Shown: one piece after another, positions 14,950 to 24,093 of the stretch
Layout of the letters: each line of letters opens with the position of its first letter
Position numbering within the stretch: position 1 is the stretch's first letter
DNA from: Sphingobacterium sp. UT-1RO-CII-1
Lineage (GTDB): Bacteria > Bacteroidota > Bacteroidia > Sphingobacteriales > Sphingobacteriaceae
Reading direction: 5' to 3'
DNA length: 53,968 bases
NCBI RefSeq assembly: GCF_026711005.1
Contig: NZ_JAPPVJ010000012.1
Location: 1 to 53,968, forward strand
The notes under the pieces: model-generated
Told to the model about the DNA's origin: nothing
Databases searched by the model: none
What the model saw: the letters and a program-made list of their open reading frames with translations, nothing else
Program-made: the position numbers and the translations under genes

Positions 14950-17112
14950 CTATAATTTAAATTTTATTCCTCCATTTATCAAAAATCCATCTAATGGAGC
15001 ATAAATATCGTTGAATACTGGATTCGAAATGGAACCTGTATATATGGTATCGAACTTTGACTGACGTGTGTCTAGAAAGTTTTCAAAATTAATATAAAGC
15101 GAGAATTTTTCCCATATCTTCTCTGCCATAAATCCGCAGATCAGATAGTCCTTTCCAGTTGTGCCATTATTTAACTTTTGCTTGCCAAAGTAATAAGCTT
15201 CTAGCCCGATTTTCCAGTTGTCTTCCTCTTCGTACATTAGTACGGAATTTATTCTATGTTTGGGTGTCAGCGGGTTTTCTTCACTAATCCCGTTCTGGTT
15301 TAGTTTTGCGTCGGTATAGGTATATCCTAAGAATAATTTGAAGTCTTCATACCCTAGTTTTACATTGGTCTCTGTTCCTTTGGTATTCATATTCCCTGAA
15401 GAGTTTATGAATTTGTAAGCATTTGAGGAGATGTTGTGTAATAATAGCGGGTTCTCTAATAGTGTGTAAAAAAACAGGTGATTAACTGATAAGGATAATT
15501 TCTCGCTTAAATTTGTTCTATAATTTAAGTCCGCATTGGCTCCATAGCTGCGCTCTAATTTGTTATCATCTTTGTCTATGGCTAAGACATTTTTGAACTG
15601 GAGCCTTTCACTGTCCTCGGTGAATATGGTTGGCGTCTTATATCCCAAACCTCCACCTATGCGGGACGTAAGTCCATCTGTAATCTTGAAGAGTGAAGAA
15701 ATCCGTGGCAAAAAGACAAAACCGTAGTCTATCACATAATCTGTTCTGAAGCCTGTCTCGAGTTGGAGCCAATCTGTAGTGGTCCATGTGTTTTGTACAA
15801 ATGCGCCAAAGGTTGTCTGATTATAATCTCTTAACGGTAGATTGGATAGATTACGTTCATCGAAATTATCTGTAGTAATATTCAATCCTGTAACCCATTC
15901 AAATTTTTCTGTGCTGTGTGCAAAGTTTGCTTCTGTGAAAGTGGATTTTTGAGTGCCTTCAAATACATAATCTGGAACGGATATCTCTCTATTAAAATAG
16001 CTTAGGCTGTTTTTAATTTGAAAGGTGCTGTTATCATCAATTGTGTGGTCTAGGGTAAACTGGGTATTATATCTTTGGGTTTTGTTCTTTTCGAAGTATT
16101 TGTTGGTGGCATCACCGTTTCCTTTTATGTAATTAATGTCACCTCCGATCCGATCTTCAAAGGTGGTATTGAGACCAATATTAAATTTGGTCTTATCATT
16201 GAGGTATACAAATAGCTTTGGATTAATTGTCATCCTTTCAAATTTCGGTATTGCTGTCAATCCATTTTTTGCCGGATCGTATGGTCTGTTTCTATTATGG
16301 GAGATAAACACGGTTGTACCGACTTTGTCAAACTTCTGGCCGAAGTAACCATTGATGTCTAATCCTCCTCCTGATGTTCCGTTGAGGTGAAATTTCAAAT
16401 CCCTTTCTTCAGTTGGGGTTTTGGAGATTAAATTTACTAAACCTGCTATAGCACCACCACCGTACAACGTTGATGAAGAACCCTTAATAACCTCGACTTG
16501 TTTTAAATCTAAAGGTGGTATTTGTAAAAGGCCTAAGCCACTTGCAGCGCCAGAGTATATGGGGAATCCATCTCTTAAAATCTGAGTGTAGCGACCATCT
16601 AAGCCTTGAATCCTGATACTTGCATTGGCACTTGTTGGCGAAGTCGTTTGAACATGGATACCCGTGCTCTCACTGAGCAGCATTCTGATATCTCCTGGTT
16701 TCATGTTGGATTTTTCTTCTAATTCTTCTGAACCGATAAACTCAACCCGTGTCGGGATATTTTGGATTGTTCTGGTACTTCTTGTAGATGTGACTACTGC
16801 TTCTTCGAGCTCTTCTGCTTTTTCTTCCAGGAGGATTTCTAGTTGGGGAGCAGTAAGGGGGATGGTGACAGTTCCTTCCCAATCCGTAAAACTGATGTGT
16901 GAAACGGTTATGGTATAAGTTCCTGATGGTATCTTATCGAATGTCGCGTAGCCAGATTGATCTGAAGAGGCTTTTATATTGTTAATCGTTACGGACGCTC
17001 CGGATACCGGTTTTAGATTTTCTTTATCCTTTATAATTACCTTGAATGGGCTTTGAGAGAAAGCCACAATACTATATGCCATTAGCAATGACATTATGAT
17101 TATTTGTTTCAT
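14950..17112 (-). CDS. TonB-dependent outer-membrane receptor
   Basis: The 720-aa protein has a signal peptide, a carboxypeptidase-like domain (about 22-95), 'EEAVVTSTRSTRTIQNIPTRVEFI' as TonB-box region, a plug ('IRIQGLDGRYTQILRDGFPIYSG...LKQVEVIKGSSSTLYGGGAIAGLVNLISK') and a beta-barrel. It differs from the 11847 receptor and lacks its plug Cys cluster. It lies between a Cys-rich exported protein and a CDF transporter on the same strand, which suggests a metal substrate. Confidence 0.9.
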   Translation of the reverse strand: MKQIIIMSLLMAYSIVAFSQSPFKVIIKDKENLKPVSGASVTINNIKASSDQSGYATFDKIPSGTYTITVSHISFTDWEGTVTIPLTAPQLEILLEEKAEELEEAVVTSTRSTRTIQNIPTRVEFIGSEELEEKSNMKPGDIRMLLSESTGIHVQTTSPTSANASIRIQGLDGRYTQILRDGFPIYSGAASGLGLLQIPPLDLKQVEVIKGSSSTLYGGGAIAGLVNLISKTPTEERDLKFHLNGTSGGGLDINGYFGQKFDKVGTTVFISHNRNRPYDPAKNGLTAIPKFERMTINPKLFVYLNDKTKFNIGLNTTFEDRIGGDINYIKGNGDATNKYFEKNKTQRYNTQFTLDHTIDDNSTFQIKNSLSYFNREISVPDYVFEGTQKSTFTEANFAHSTEKFEWVTGLNITTDNFDERNLSNLPLRDYNQTTFGAFVQNTWTTTDWLQLETGFRTDYVIDYGFVFLPRISSLFKITDGLTSRIGGGLGYKTPTIFTEDSERLQFKNVLAIDKDDNKLERSYGANADLNYRTNLSEKLSLSVNHLFFYTLLENPLLLHNISSNAYKFINSSGNMNTKGTETNVKLGYEDFKLFLGYTYTDAKLNQNGISEENPLTPKHRINSVLMYEEEDNWKIGLEAYYFGKQKLNNGTTGKDYLICGFMAEKIWEKFSLYINFENFLDTRQSKFDTIYTGSISNPVFNDIYAPLDGFLINGGIKFKL

Positions 17113-17178
17113 TTATATCTTAGTTATGTTAATAAATACGTGTTCGCGTTCTTCGGTTTGAAAAACGAGTATATTATT

Positions 17179-17484
17179 TTACACAACTTTTGGGGGATTC
17201 CAAATGGATAAAGGGTTGCTTTGAGTCAGAAATTTCTTTTTCAGTATTAATACTTCCTTTGGTATTTTTAGAGCTACATCAAAGGAAAATACAAAGTTAG
17301 ATATGACAGGACCTGAACAAGTTTTACATTTTATAAATGGCGAACAACAGTCTCCTTGTTTTTCGTCGGCTGAAGAGGTTTCTGTTGTTACTGTTTTTTC
17401 ACAACAGTTATCATCCATACATAACGGTTCTATTGATAAGAATAGAACTATTATTGCTAGTATGTACGATAGTATTTTCAACAT
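17179..17484 (-). CDS. Cys-rich exported protein (DUF6660-like)
   Basis: The 101-aa protein has an N-terminal hydrophobic segment, then Cys at 22, 27, 28, 46, 47, 53 and 56 (including CCSPFIKCKTC), and ends 'IWNPPKVV'. It shares CSPF-x-x-C and the Pro-Pro-Lys C-terminus with the protein at 10991-11359. First gene of the minus-strand metal operon, 66 bp ahead of the receptor. Probably a periplasmic or membrane-attached metal binder. Confidence 0.75.
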   Translation of the reverse strand: MLKILSYILAIIVLFLSIEPLCMDDNCCEKTVTTETSSADEKQGDCCSPFIKCKTCSGPVISNFVFSFDVALKIPKEVLILKKKFLTQSNPLSIWNPPKVV

Positions 17485-17495
17485 TTGAATAACTA

Positions 17496-17900
17496 CTATT
17501 TATTTAAGAGTTTTTCTAGTAATTCTACTTTGGATTTCTCAGCTTCAAGAAGGCGTTCATAGAGCTTTTTGTTTTCTTCGTAAACCTCAACGAGTTTATC
17601 AAGAGGATTAAAAGTTGGGGCTGTATGGATTGCTATCGATGTTGATGTATCATTACTTGTGAAAGTGTTGTTTATAATACTTAACACAGCTTCTTCGTCA
17701 AAATTACGTATTGCATCCGGAGTAACACCAAGTATCTGTGATACCTGGGCTAACAAGTCTTCTTCTATTTCCACACTTCGCTCTATATTTGATACCGTTT
17801 GCTGACTTACGCCTAACGCAGTAGCTAATGCTTCTTGCTTCATGCCGCGCAATTCACGTAAGCGGCTAATTTTTGGTCCGATCTTGTTTTCCTTACTCAT
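17496..17900 (-). CDS. XRE-family transcriptional regulator
   Basis: The 134-aa protein has an N-terminal helix-turn-helix ('ISRLRELRGMKQEALATALGVSQQTVSNIERS', about 9-41) and a C-terminal coiled coil ('EVYEENKKLYERLLEAEKSKVELLEKLLNK'). A TAACTTTG -7 box on the minus strand (17905-17912) lies a few bases from its ATG, so the transcript may be nearly leaderless. It is divergent from the helical-repeat operon and may control it. Confidence 0.85.
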   Translation of the reverse strand: MSKENKIGPKISRLRELRGMKQEALATALGVSQQTVSNIERSVEIEEDLLAQVSQILGVTPDAIRNFDEEAVLSIINNTFTSNDTSTSIAIHTAPTFNPLDKLVEVYEENKKLYERLLEAEKSKVELLEKLLNK

Positions 17901-18067
17901 ATTCCAAAGTTAATAATATTCTATCATTTGTTTATCGAGAATATTTAGCCTTAGTAATTTACAAAATAGCTCTTGTTTTTTACTAATCAGATTGGTGCGT
18001 TACAATCTATTTTAGTTCGATACATGATTGATTATTAGGTTATTTGAAGAAACTAATATAAACAGTT

Positions 18068-18922
18068 ATGGAAACAAAATATCACGTAAAGGAATACGAA
18101 GATAAGCCTCACATCCTAGAGATGCATCAACGGGACATGGAATCTTTTTTCAGAGAGAACAAAATTTGGGTTCTTAAAAACAAGCTTAGCCAGATGACGA
18201 CCGAAATTCTCAGCAGCAGACAATCTACTAAAGATTATACGGACTTTATAGAAAAGATAAAATATCTCGTCAGCTTTGGTTGGGAATTAGTTTTTCAAGA
18301 GCACAGGTTCGGAATAGGATTGGTAATTGAAAACCACTATTACGTTAAAAATCCGTTCTTTTTAAAAGAAGCGTTTCAATCTGCTGAGTTTCGGCAACGA
18401 AATTCTGGATTGAGTGGGTTTCATGGAGAAATCAGTAGTTTATCGCTTAGAGAAGCCTCTGATATTTATGGTACTTTGAAAAGCTTTTATAATGTGATTT
18501 CGGTGGTTAGTTGGCTAAACCTGTTAGACGATTGGCTGTATGTTATGGAAGAAGAAAGTAGCTTATATGCCATCACGGAAATTGATCAGAACCCAATAAA
18601 AACGCAGGTATATATTTCTAAGCTAATAGAAGTTCTATATTTATTTAGCCGCCCTGATTATCTTGTTGAAGCATTTAAGTACCCCACTATGCATCTATTT
18701 GCAGGACCAACATCATTGATGCACATGGACTATGATAGTATGGAAAAATACAATCCATATTCTTGGTTAGCGGATATGTTCAGAGAGAAAACTGTGGACG
18801 ATTACATTAGGAACCTACGCCTTCTTTATGAACCAGTAGAAGAAATTCAATCTATAGAATTATCTAACAGTGAGTTATTCGACCTTGGAGTTGAGTTGAA
18901 GATACTTATTCAGGTCACATAG
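18068..18922 (+). CDS. Helical-repeat protein, first gene of five-gene operon
   Basis: The 284-aa all-helical protein is of unknown function. Three segments follow the pattern seen in its downstream neighbours, an FF/F-x-x-x-x-L helix then a helix ending in L-hydrophobic-W/Y ('MESFFREN...YLVSFGWELVF', 'DIYGTLKSFY...WLNLLDDWLYVM', 'WLADMFREKTVDDY...LGVELKILIQ'). No catalytic motif or membrane segment is seen. It abuts the next gene with no gap. Confidence 0.7.
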   Translation: METKYHVKEYEDKPHILEMHQRDMESFFRENKIWVLKNKLSQMTTEILSSRQSTKDYTDFIEKIKYLVSFGWELVFQEHRFGIGLVIENHYYVKNPFFLKEAFQSAEFRQRNSGLSGFHGEISSLSLREASDIYGTLKSFYNVISVVSWLNLLDDWLYVMEEESSLYAITEIDQNPIKTQVYISKLIEVLYLFSRPDYLVEAFKYPTMHLFAGPTSLMHMDYDSMEKYNPYSWLADMFREKTVDDYIRNLRLLYEPVEEIQSIELSNSELFDLGVELKILIQVT

Positions 18923-19291
18923 ATGAATATTCAATGTCAGTTTTTGCCTGAAGAGTGGGCTAATTCTATCGACAAAGATGAAAGCGCTGAAGAGCTAAAT
19001 AATTATATCAAAGATCAATTGCTCTTATTATCCCCAAATAAAGATAAGCCGATTAAATTTCAAGATCTTTTTGTGGACTTGTTCGGAAGAGAGTGGAAAT
19101 TCTTGGCCTACAAATGTGCAATTGATGAAATGGTGAGAGGAAAAATATGTAATAGTAGTCAACAAGTCAATCTTGTATTGTGCAAAATGAATGAATTAGA
19201 GTTGATAGTAAAAGTTTGTTATTTAATGTACCTCAAACTGAAAGTGAAAAAGACCTGGGGACAGCTTCATATAAATTACTCTCATGTATAG
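18923..19291 (+). CDS. Short helical-repeat protein
   Basis: The 122-aa protein holds about one repeat unit: 'FQDLFVDLFGREWKFLAYKCAIDEMV' then 'NELELIVKVCYLMYLKLK'. It begins directly after the previous stop and overlaps the next gene by 8 bp. Function unknown; the shared helical pattern suggests it assembles with its neighbours or is a shortened paralogue. Confidence 0.65.
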   Translation: MNIQCQFLPEEWANSIDKDESAEELNNYIKDQLLLLSPNKDKPIKFQDLFVDLFGREWKFLAYKCAIDEMVRGKICNSSQQVNLVLCKMNELELIVKVCYLMYLKLKVKKTWGQLHINYSHV

Positions 19292-20312
19292 CCTAGAACA
19301 AAAAAATGTTTGGATTTATGAAGAGGACTATCCAAGCACGCTCAGTGGAATAGAGATGAGTAACCCGTTAGATATTATATATAAGTTTTATAGGACCTGG
19401 TCGCTACCTCAAGCTAAACTCTACTTGTGGCAGGCTGTCAAGTACAATTTAACGGATATATCTACTCCTAGCAAGGAGTTGCGACCGAAATATCATAGAT
19501 TTTTAATCGAGATAGAGCGATTGGTGGACGCAGCGTGGATTGTATACATGACACATTCTAAGAAAGCTATTGGAACAAATCGGTTTTCAAAGGACTATTT
19601 AAAATCTATACAGAATGATGACTTCATCTCTTTTTTAAGTACAACCGAATTATCTAACCCAAACGCTGCAATTCGGGATTTTTTTGAATTTGATTCACTA
19701 TGTGACTGGAAAAAATGTTTTCTAGAAAAAATTAGAAAAGCAATCGTGAATCCTTCGTACGATTTGTTTTTCTCCTGTAACACGCTAACTGAATTTGTTC
19801 GCTTTTCAAAGCTATCCAAATTGTTAGAGGGACTCTTTTTACTACTGGATCAATATGGTTACCATTTAGATCATAGTGAACACAATGTCGGTAAAAATTG
19901 GTTTACTGGAGTTCTGCCGGAGGTCATTATTGAAAAAATTGAACACTTCAAAAGTGACGATTTACATGTCAATCTACAACACTTTGCTAATATTTGTTAT
20001 GTTCATCGATTTCACCACGAATGGAATGGATATAATACCTATAGGGTTTTTGAAAGTTATGAGAATGTACTAGAAGTGACACACACGGTGATTCATCTAT
20101 TGAACAAACCCTCGAGTAAAAATAAGCGCGAAAACATACAAAAAATAAGGAGACTATTTAACAACTGGTCACCCGGGCGAATCACGAGGTTTGTTAGCAA
20201 ATTGCTATTGACTTCTAGAACCTTTGAGTGGGGCTACAAAGAATATATCTCACCACAAAAGGAGATTGATGAACTAACACGGTTGATTTATTTAGCGCAT
20301 GAAATTTATTAA
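19284..20312 (+). CDS. Helical-repeat protein, third gene
   Basis: The 342-aa protein has about four units of the same pattern: 'IIYKFYRTWSLPQAKLYLWQAVKY...IERLVDAAWIVYM', 'IRDFFEFDSLCDWKKCFLEKIRKAI...KLLEGLFLLLD', a third ending 'EVTHTVIHLLNK' and a last 'IRRLFNNWSPGRITRFVSKLLL...LTRLIYLAHEIY'. It is rich in aromatic residues. It overlaps the gene before and is 2 bp from the next. Confidence 0.7.
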   Translation: MYSLEQKNVWIYEEDYPSTLSGIEMSNPLDIIYKFYRTWSLPQAKLYLWQAVKYNLTDISTPSKELRPKYHRFLIEIERLVDAAWIVYMTHSKKAIGTNRFSKDYLKSIQNDDFISFLSTTELSNPNAAIRDFFEFDSLCDWKKCFLEKIRKAIVNPSYDLFFSCNTLTEFVRFSKLSKLLEGLFLLLDQYGYHLDHSEHNVGKNWFTGVLPEVIIEKIEHFKSDDLHVNLQHFANICYVHRFHHEWNGYNTYRVFESYENVLEVTHTVIHLLNKPSSKNKRENIQKIRRLFNNWSPGRITRFVSKLLLTSRTFEWGYKEYISPQKEIDELTRLIYLAHEIY

Positions 20313-20314
20313 GA

Positions 20315-21541
20315 ATGGAACAAGAAAATACTTTTCAGCAAGCAAATGTTATCCATAAGATGGATAAGAAAGCTTTCAGAGTGAAATTTAATGTCAGTTT
20401 TCTAGAGCGCACCGATAAGCATAGAGAGTTCTTGCGATTGCTTTATGCATCTGTTATAGGTAATGATGCTTTATCTCAACCAATGATTAACGTGTTGAAT
20501 GAGATGATTGAAGATGTTTATACATTGCTTGATTGGGCATGGTTAGAGTATTTCGAGCGACTTGAAAGAATAAAAAAGCATGGACTATCTCCTGGTGTTG
20601 CGATAGATAAACCTATGTTTATAGATTATACAATAGACAGCTACTACCCTAATTTACAATATTCCGAATGGATTAAAAATCGACGGGAACGTTATATTGG
20701 GAATATAAACCATCTAAGGCAGGCGGAGATTTATGATGAATCAATTGTGTTTACTGATTTATTTAATCAGCGGTCTATCACTGATTGGAAATGTACGATA
20801 GAAAGATGGATTTCATATGCTATTGATGATCAAAATAATATAGTAGATGATCAGATATCATCAGCTTATGAGGTTTATGAAGATTATGTGCGTCTGCAGA
20901 AGCTAGTCGAATGTTGCTGGATAAGCATTAAACAGGATGCTAATCTGAATTTTCAAGATCTTTGTCCATGGTTCAATAAGGATAACTATCCTGTATTCTC
21001 AACACTAGAATATGCATACAATCCATACAACGAAATATATGGTCTATTTCATTATGATTCGTTGATAATACAGAAGAAAAAAATAAACAATTGGATCGAA
21101 GCAACACTAAACATAGATAAGATATGGGAAGGAGTGCCAGCGGATCTTATCGATTTCTATAGAAGTATGGGACTTATGATTGAATGTTGTTGGGTGATCA
21201 AAGAATTGGGACCAAACTATCCTAAACAATGGAACAATTACAATAATTATTTCTCAACTAAAAGGGCTTCAGATGTCGGAGAGAAACATCCATTTAAGCT
21301 CAAAGAACTGAAGGACAAACCGGAGGTTTATCTTCAGCAATTTTTTAAAAATCGAAATCTAAATGATTGTCGGCACATTTTATATGAGTGTCTTTACACC
21401 GCTTTGGGGCATCTTGAAAATCACCCGTTTTCTGAGGATGACATCAAAACGTTTAAAAAAGATTTGATCATGCTAGTTGAGGCAGGATACCTTATCCAGA
21501 AAGCTAAATATCCAAACAGAGTTTACTTATTTAATCGATAA
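20315..21541 (+). CDS. Helical-repeat protein with four clear units
   Basis: The 408-aa protein shows the repeat best: units near 25-85, 143-207, 238-298 and 335-397. Each pairs a helix with Phe/Leu-Phe and Leu/Ile-x-x-W/C with a helix ending in LLDWAWL, LVECCWI, MIECCWV or LVEAGYL. No enzyme motif is seen. It overlaps the HEPN-like gene by one base. A scaffold or binding role in a complex with the HEPN-like protein is inferred. Confidence 0.7.
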   Translation: MEQENTFQQANVIHKMDKKAFRVKFNVSFLERTDKHREFLRLLYASVIGNDALSQPMINVLNEMIEDVYTLLDWAWLEYFERLERIKKHGLSPGVAIDKPMFIDYTIDSYYPNLQYSEWIKNRRERYIGNINHLRQAEIYDESIVFTDLFNQRSITDWKCTIERWISYAIDDQNNIVDDQISSAYEVYEDYVRLQKLVECCWISIKQDANLNFQDLCPWFNKDNYPVFSTLEYAYNPYNEIYGLFHYDSLIIQKKKINNWIEATLNIDKIWEGVPADLIDFYRSMGLMIECCWVIKELGPNYPKQWNNYNNYFSTKRASDVGEKHPFKLKELKDKPEVYLQQFFKNRNLNDCRHILYECLYTALGHLENHPFSEDDIKTFKKDLIMLVEAGYLIQKAKYPNRVYLFNR

Positions 21542-22383
21542 TGATGCATTTTGAAAGCAAAGAATTTGATTCCCTGAATCTAATTACAAATCGCCTTGTA
21601 TCGTTGGTAGAAATAGATCAAGTGTACTTTTCTAGCTATTGTTTCCAAGGTAAGTCGTTTAAGGAGGTCCTGGTGCTAATCCCCAAAATTAACCGGCAGC
21701 ATATTACAGAAGCACGTCCAATGGTTGGTATGGTGATGTGTCAGTATAGCCATTTACGTTATCAAATATACTACGTTGATGAGGTGCGTAGTAGTATATT
21801 TCGCGGAGGTGGCGCTTTCATAGAGAGATGTCATTTTGATAACCTGATTTATATTAATCCTAAATCGGCTCCTGTTATGAGTAAGATTCCGGATATACAA
21901 GGGTACCTGAGAAAGGCTCATGAAAGCTTTGAAATGGAATGCACTAAAATCAAATCTTTTAAGGATGGGGCTGAATACTTCTTTAAAAAGAGACACATTC
22001 CACTGTGTGCCTTTATGCTTCACCAGACGTTTGAACTGTTATATAGGATGACCGAAATTGTGTTCTTGGGTAGAGAAAAGATTTCCCATCAACTGCGTAA
22101 TCATCATCAACTGTTGTTGCCCTATTTACCTTCATTGAAAACAGTTTTTGATACCGATCATGAATATGACATGTTCTTACTGGAGATTTTGAATGAAGCT
22201 TATCTTTCTGTTAGGTATGAAAACAACTTTAGTGTAGATATGGACGATCTAGAATGTCTATTTGCTAAAAGTTCAGCAATAGAGAGACTCCTCACGGAAA
22301 GCTGCTCACAGATGATTACTTATTACAAAAGAGTAAACCTTGATGTTCAAAATATCAGTTCGGCAGATGTATTGCCGAACTGA
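21541..22383 (+). CDS. HEPN-domain protein with degenerate nucleotidyltransferase-like N-terminus
   Basis: The 280-aa protein has a C-terminal HEPN-like domain (about 140-260): 'FFKKRHIPLCAFMLHQTFELLYRMTEIVFLGREKISHQLRNHHQLL' then 'EILNEAYLSVRYENNFSVDMDDLECL'. R178-x4-H183 fits the HEPN Rx4-6H motif. The first 110 residues look like the nucleotidyltransferase-like half of MNT-HEPN proteins, but the GSxxxG and DxD motifs are gone. HEPN proteins are often RNases in toxin or defence systems. Last gene of the operon. Confidence 0.75.
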   Translation: MMHFESKEFDSLNLITNRLVSLVEIDQVYFSSYCFQGKSFKEVLVLIPKINRQHITEARPMVGMVMCQYSHLRYQIYYVDEVRSSIFRGGGAFIERCHFDNLIYINPKSAPVMSKIPDIQGYLRKAHESFEMECTKIKSFKDGAEYFFKKRHIPLCAFMLHQTFELLYRMTEIVFLGREKISHQLRNHHQLLLPYLPSLKTVFDTDHEYDMFLLEILNEAYLSVRYENNFSVDMDDLECLFAKSSAIERLLTESCSQMITYYKRVNLDVQNISSADVLPN

Positions 22384-22384
22384 T
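22354..22384. terminator. Bidirectional terminator spanning the HEPN gene stop
   Basis: ATCAGTTCGGCA (22354-22365) and TGCCGAACTGAT (22373-22384) form a perfect 12-bp stem with a 7-nt loop, between the convergent HEPN-like gene and the DnaC-like gene. The stem includes the TGA stop of the former. Confidence 0.75.
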
Positions 22385-22386
22385 TT

Positions 22387-23061
22387 CTATTTCCTCTTGT
22401 CCTGTACACTCATATCAAAACCAATTAGATTGACCATTTCTCGGAGTCGTGAGCGGAGTCTATTCCCGTAGGCCTCTTCAAGCTCGGTAGCGGACAGATT
22501 GGTGGTAATATGTGTCTTCAACTTTCCGGCAACAAACAGATCATACCTGGAGAGCAGGATCTCGGCCAGTACATTGCACTCGTTGCCAAAATGCTTCATA
22601 TTTTTCTCGGTGCCGAGATCGTCAAAACAATAGTTCCTAAACTCGCTGGCGTAAATCTTCCCACGACTGTAACGGTGTATGGTTTCGTAGCCATCTTGTA
22701 TGAATTCGAATGTGATATCCCTCGCACTCTTCACGACAAATCTGTCTTCCTGGCTACAAATCAATCGGAATAGGTTCATGAGCGTGGTCTTGCCACAACC
22801 GATCGGACCGGTGAGCATGATTCCTTTTCGAAGGTCGATGCCGTGATCTTCGCAAAGTGCTGTGTCCTGAAGAAAGTAACCGGCCAACTTCAAGATGGTC
22901 GGAATGTCTTCGTGCTGCAGCTGAAACTTGGGGCCGTAGAACTCTTTACCTTTCTGATCAAGAAAGCGGAGGACACGGTTGTAGTCATAGCGGTTCGAAA
23001 TAGTTTTTGCTTCCGACGGTATGAAGCTGCTGTGCTCGAGTTGTGTTATTGTGTTTTGCAT
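22387..23061 (-). CDS. DnaC/IstB-like ATPase
   Basis: The 224-aa AAA+ protein has Walker A GPIGCGKTT (about 85-93) and Walker B 'NYCFDDLGTE', with 'THITTNLSATELEEAYGNRLRSRLREM' as sensor and arginine region. It resembles helicase loaders in Bacteroidota integrative elements and probably loads the host replicative helicase. Its start lies inside the previous gene by 77 bp, so the two are coupled. Confidence 0.8.
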   Translation of the reverse strand: MQNTITQLEHSSFIPSEAKTISNRYDYNRVLRFLDQKGKEFYGPKFQLQHEDIPTILKLAGYFLQDTALCEDHGIDLRKGIMLTGPIGCGKTTLMNLFRLICSQEDRFVVKSARDITFEFIQDGYETIHRYSRGKIYASEFRNYCFDDLGTEKNMKHFGNECNVLAEILLSRYDLFVAGKLKTHITTNLSATELEEAYGNRLRSRLREMVNLIGFDMSVQDKRK

Positions 23062-23752
23062 GATTGTTAAATTTCGTTGAGTTTGCGATCCAATTTTTTG
23101 CTGATGCTTCCCAGTCTATCATGGGGCTCTTCCCTCCTACCAACCATCCATTGGCGGTGTAGTGATTGATGAAGCGACGGGCCTCCTGGATGGTGGAGCT
23201 CTGACCTAGGAAGAACTCTTCGACCTGGTGCGCAGCAGGTGGAATTTTCTTTTCTTTTTTAGCGGAACTTTTTTCTTTTTTTTCTGCGGTACCTACAAAT
23301 CCTGAGCTGACTAAATTTTGATTTCTATTTTCCTTTTTCTCTCGCGCGGTTGTACTGATATTATCTGTGATAATATTAGTACTAGATAGTTTACTATATG
23401 GCTCGTTTAATGATCTTGTGGTTAAATTTTGAACGGGTTCGTCTGCTGTACTGCTTTGGGACTCTTCTTTCGGAAAAAAGGAAATCTGACTTCCCTTTAG
23501 GGGATTGTAAGATGGTTTGTAGTTGATGTAGCGCTGGGCATGGAGATAGGCCATGGCTTTGTGGTAAGTAGCCTTGGAATTTATCTTACTGAGGCGCATC
23601 ATGTCGTCGCGGATGATCTGTATCTGCTGTGGAAAGCGTGACTGGTTCCATGTCTGGAACAGGGTCATAAAAAGGCTTAGGTGTGTCGGAGTCAGATTTG
23701 GATCTGAAGTGGACTTGTTGAAAAATAATGTTAACTGCTTTATGTAGTTCAT
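22985..23752 (-). CDS. Element replication/primosome-like protein
   Basis: The 255-aa protein has an N-terminal winged-helix-like part ('TPTHLSLFMTLFQTWNQSRFPQQIQIIRDDMMRLSKINSKATYHKAMAYLHAQRYI'), a low-complexity Lys/Ser linker, and a C-terminal 'EEFFLGQSSTIQEARRFINHYTANGWLVGGKSPMIDWEASAKNWI'. It recalls DnaD/RepO-type proteins that pair with a DnaC-like loader. It overlaps that loader gene, consistent with a two-gene replication unit for the excised island. Confidence 0.75.
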   Translation of the reverse strand: MNYIKQLTLFFNKSTSDPNLTPTHLSLFMTLFQTWNQSRFPQQIQIIRDDMMRLSKINSKATYHKAMAYLHAQRYINYKPSYNPLKGSQISFFPKEESQSSTADEPVQNLTTRSLNEPYSKLSSTNIITDNISTTAREKKENRNQNLVSSGFVGTAEKKEKSSAKKEKKIPPAAHQVEEFFLGQSSTIQEARRFINHYTANGWLVGGKSPMIDWEASAKNWIANSTKFNNHAKHNNTTRAQQLHTVGSKNYFEPL

Positions 23753-23762
23753 GTTGGATTGT

Positions 23763-24038
23763 TTATGATACGGGGCTAAATGAGTTGTCGTCGAATGAGT
23801 CGTTTAGGGCATCTAAACAGTAGAAATAGGTGCTGCCGATTTTTCGCCATTTGATGGTGCCATTGATCCGGTAGTTCTGCAATGTTCCTGATGATATCTT
23901 TAACAATTGCTCTACTTCTTTGGAGCGAAGCCATTTCTTTTTGTTTGACTCGTTGCCTTTCATTAATGTTCTGAGTTCTGCGAGTAGCTCGATTTTGAAA
24001 TTGAGAAGGTCTTCTTTGGTTAGAATCTGTAGTGACAT
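23763..24038 (-). CDS. Excisionase-like HTH protein
   Basis: The 91-aa protein has a MerR/HTH_17-type domain: 'KKWLRSKEVEQLLKISSGTLQNYRINGTIKWRKIGSTYFYCLDAL' (about 34-79). Such small HTH proteins next to an integrase commonly act as excisionases or activators in Bacteroidota elements. It lies 10 bp ahead of the replication gene, and a dyad element (24094-24112) lies 56 bp upstream of its start. Confidence 0.85.
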   Translation of the reverse strand: MSLQILTKEDLLNFKIELLAELRTLMKGNESNKKKWLRSKEVEQLLKISSGTLQNYRINGTIKWRKIGSTYFYCLDALNDSFDDNSFSPVS

Positions 24039-24093
24039 GTTTTTATGATTTTAATGAATGATAAAGTTGGCTATTATATAAATTCTTTTTTCC

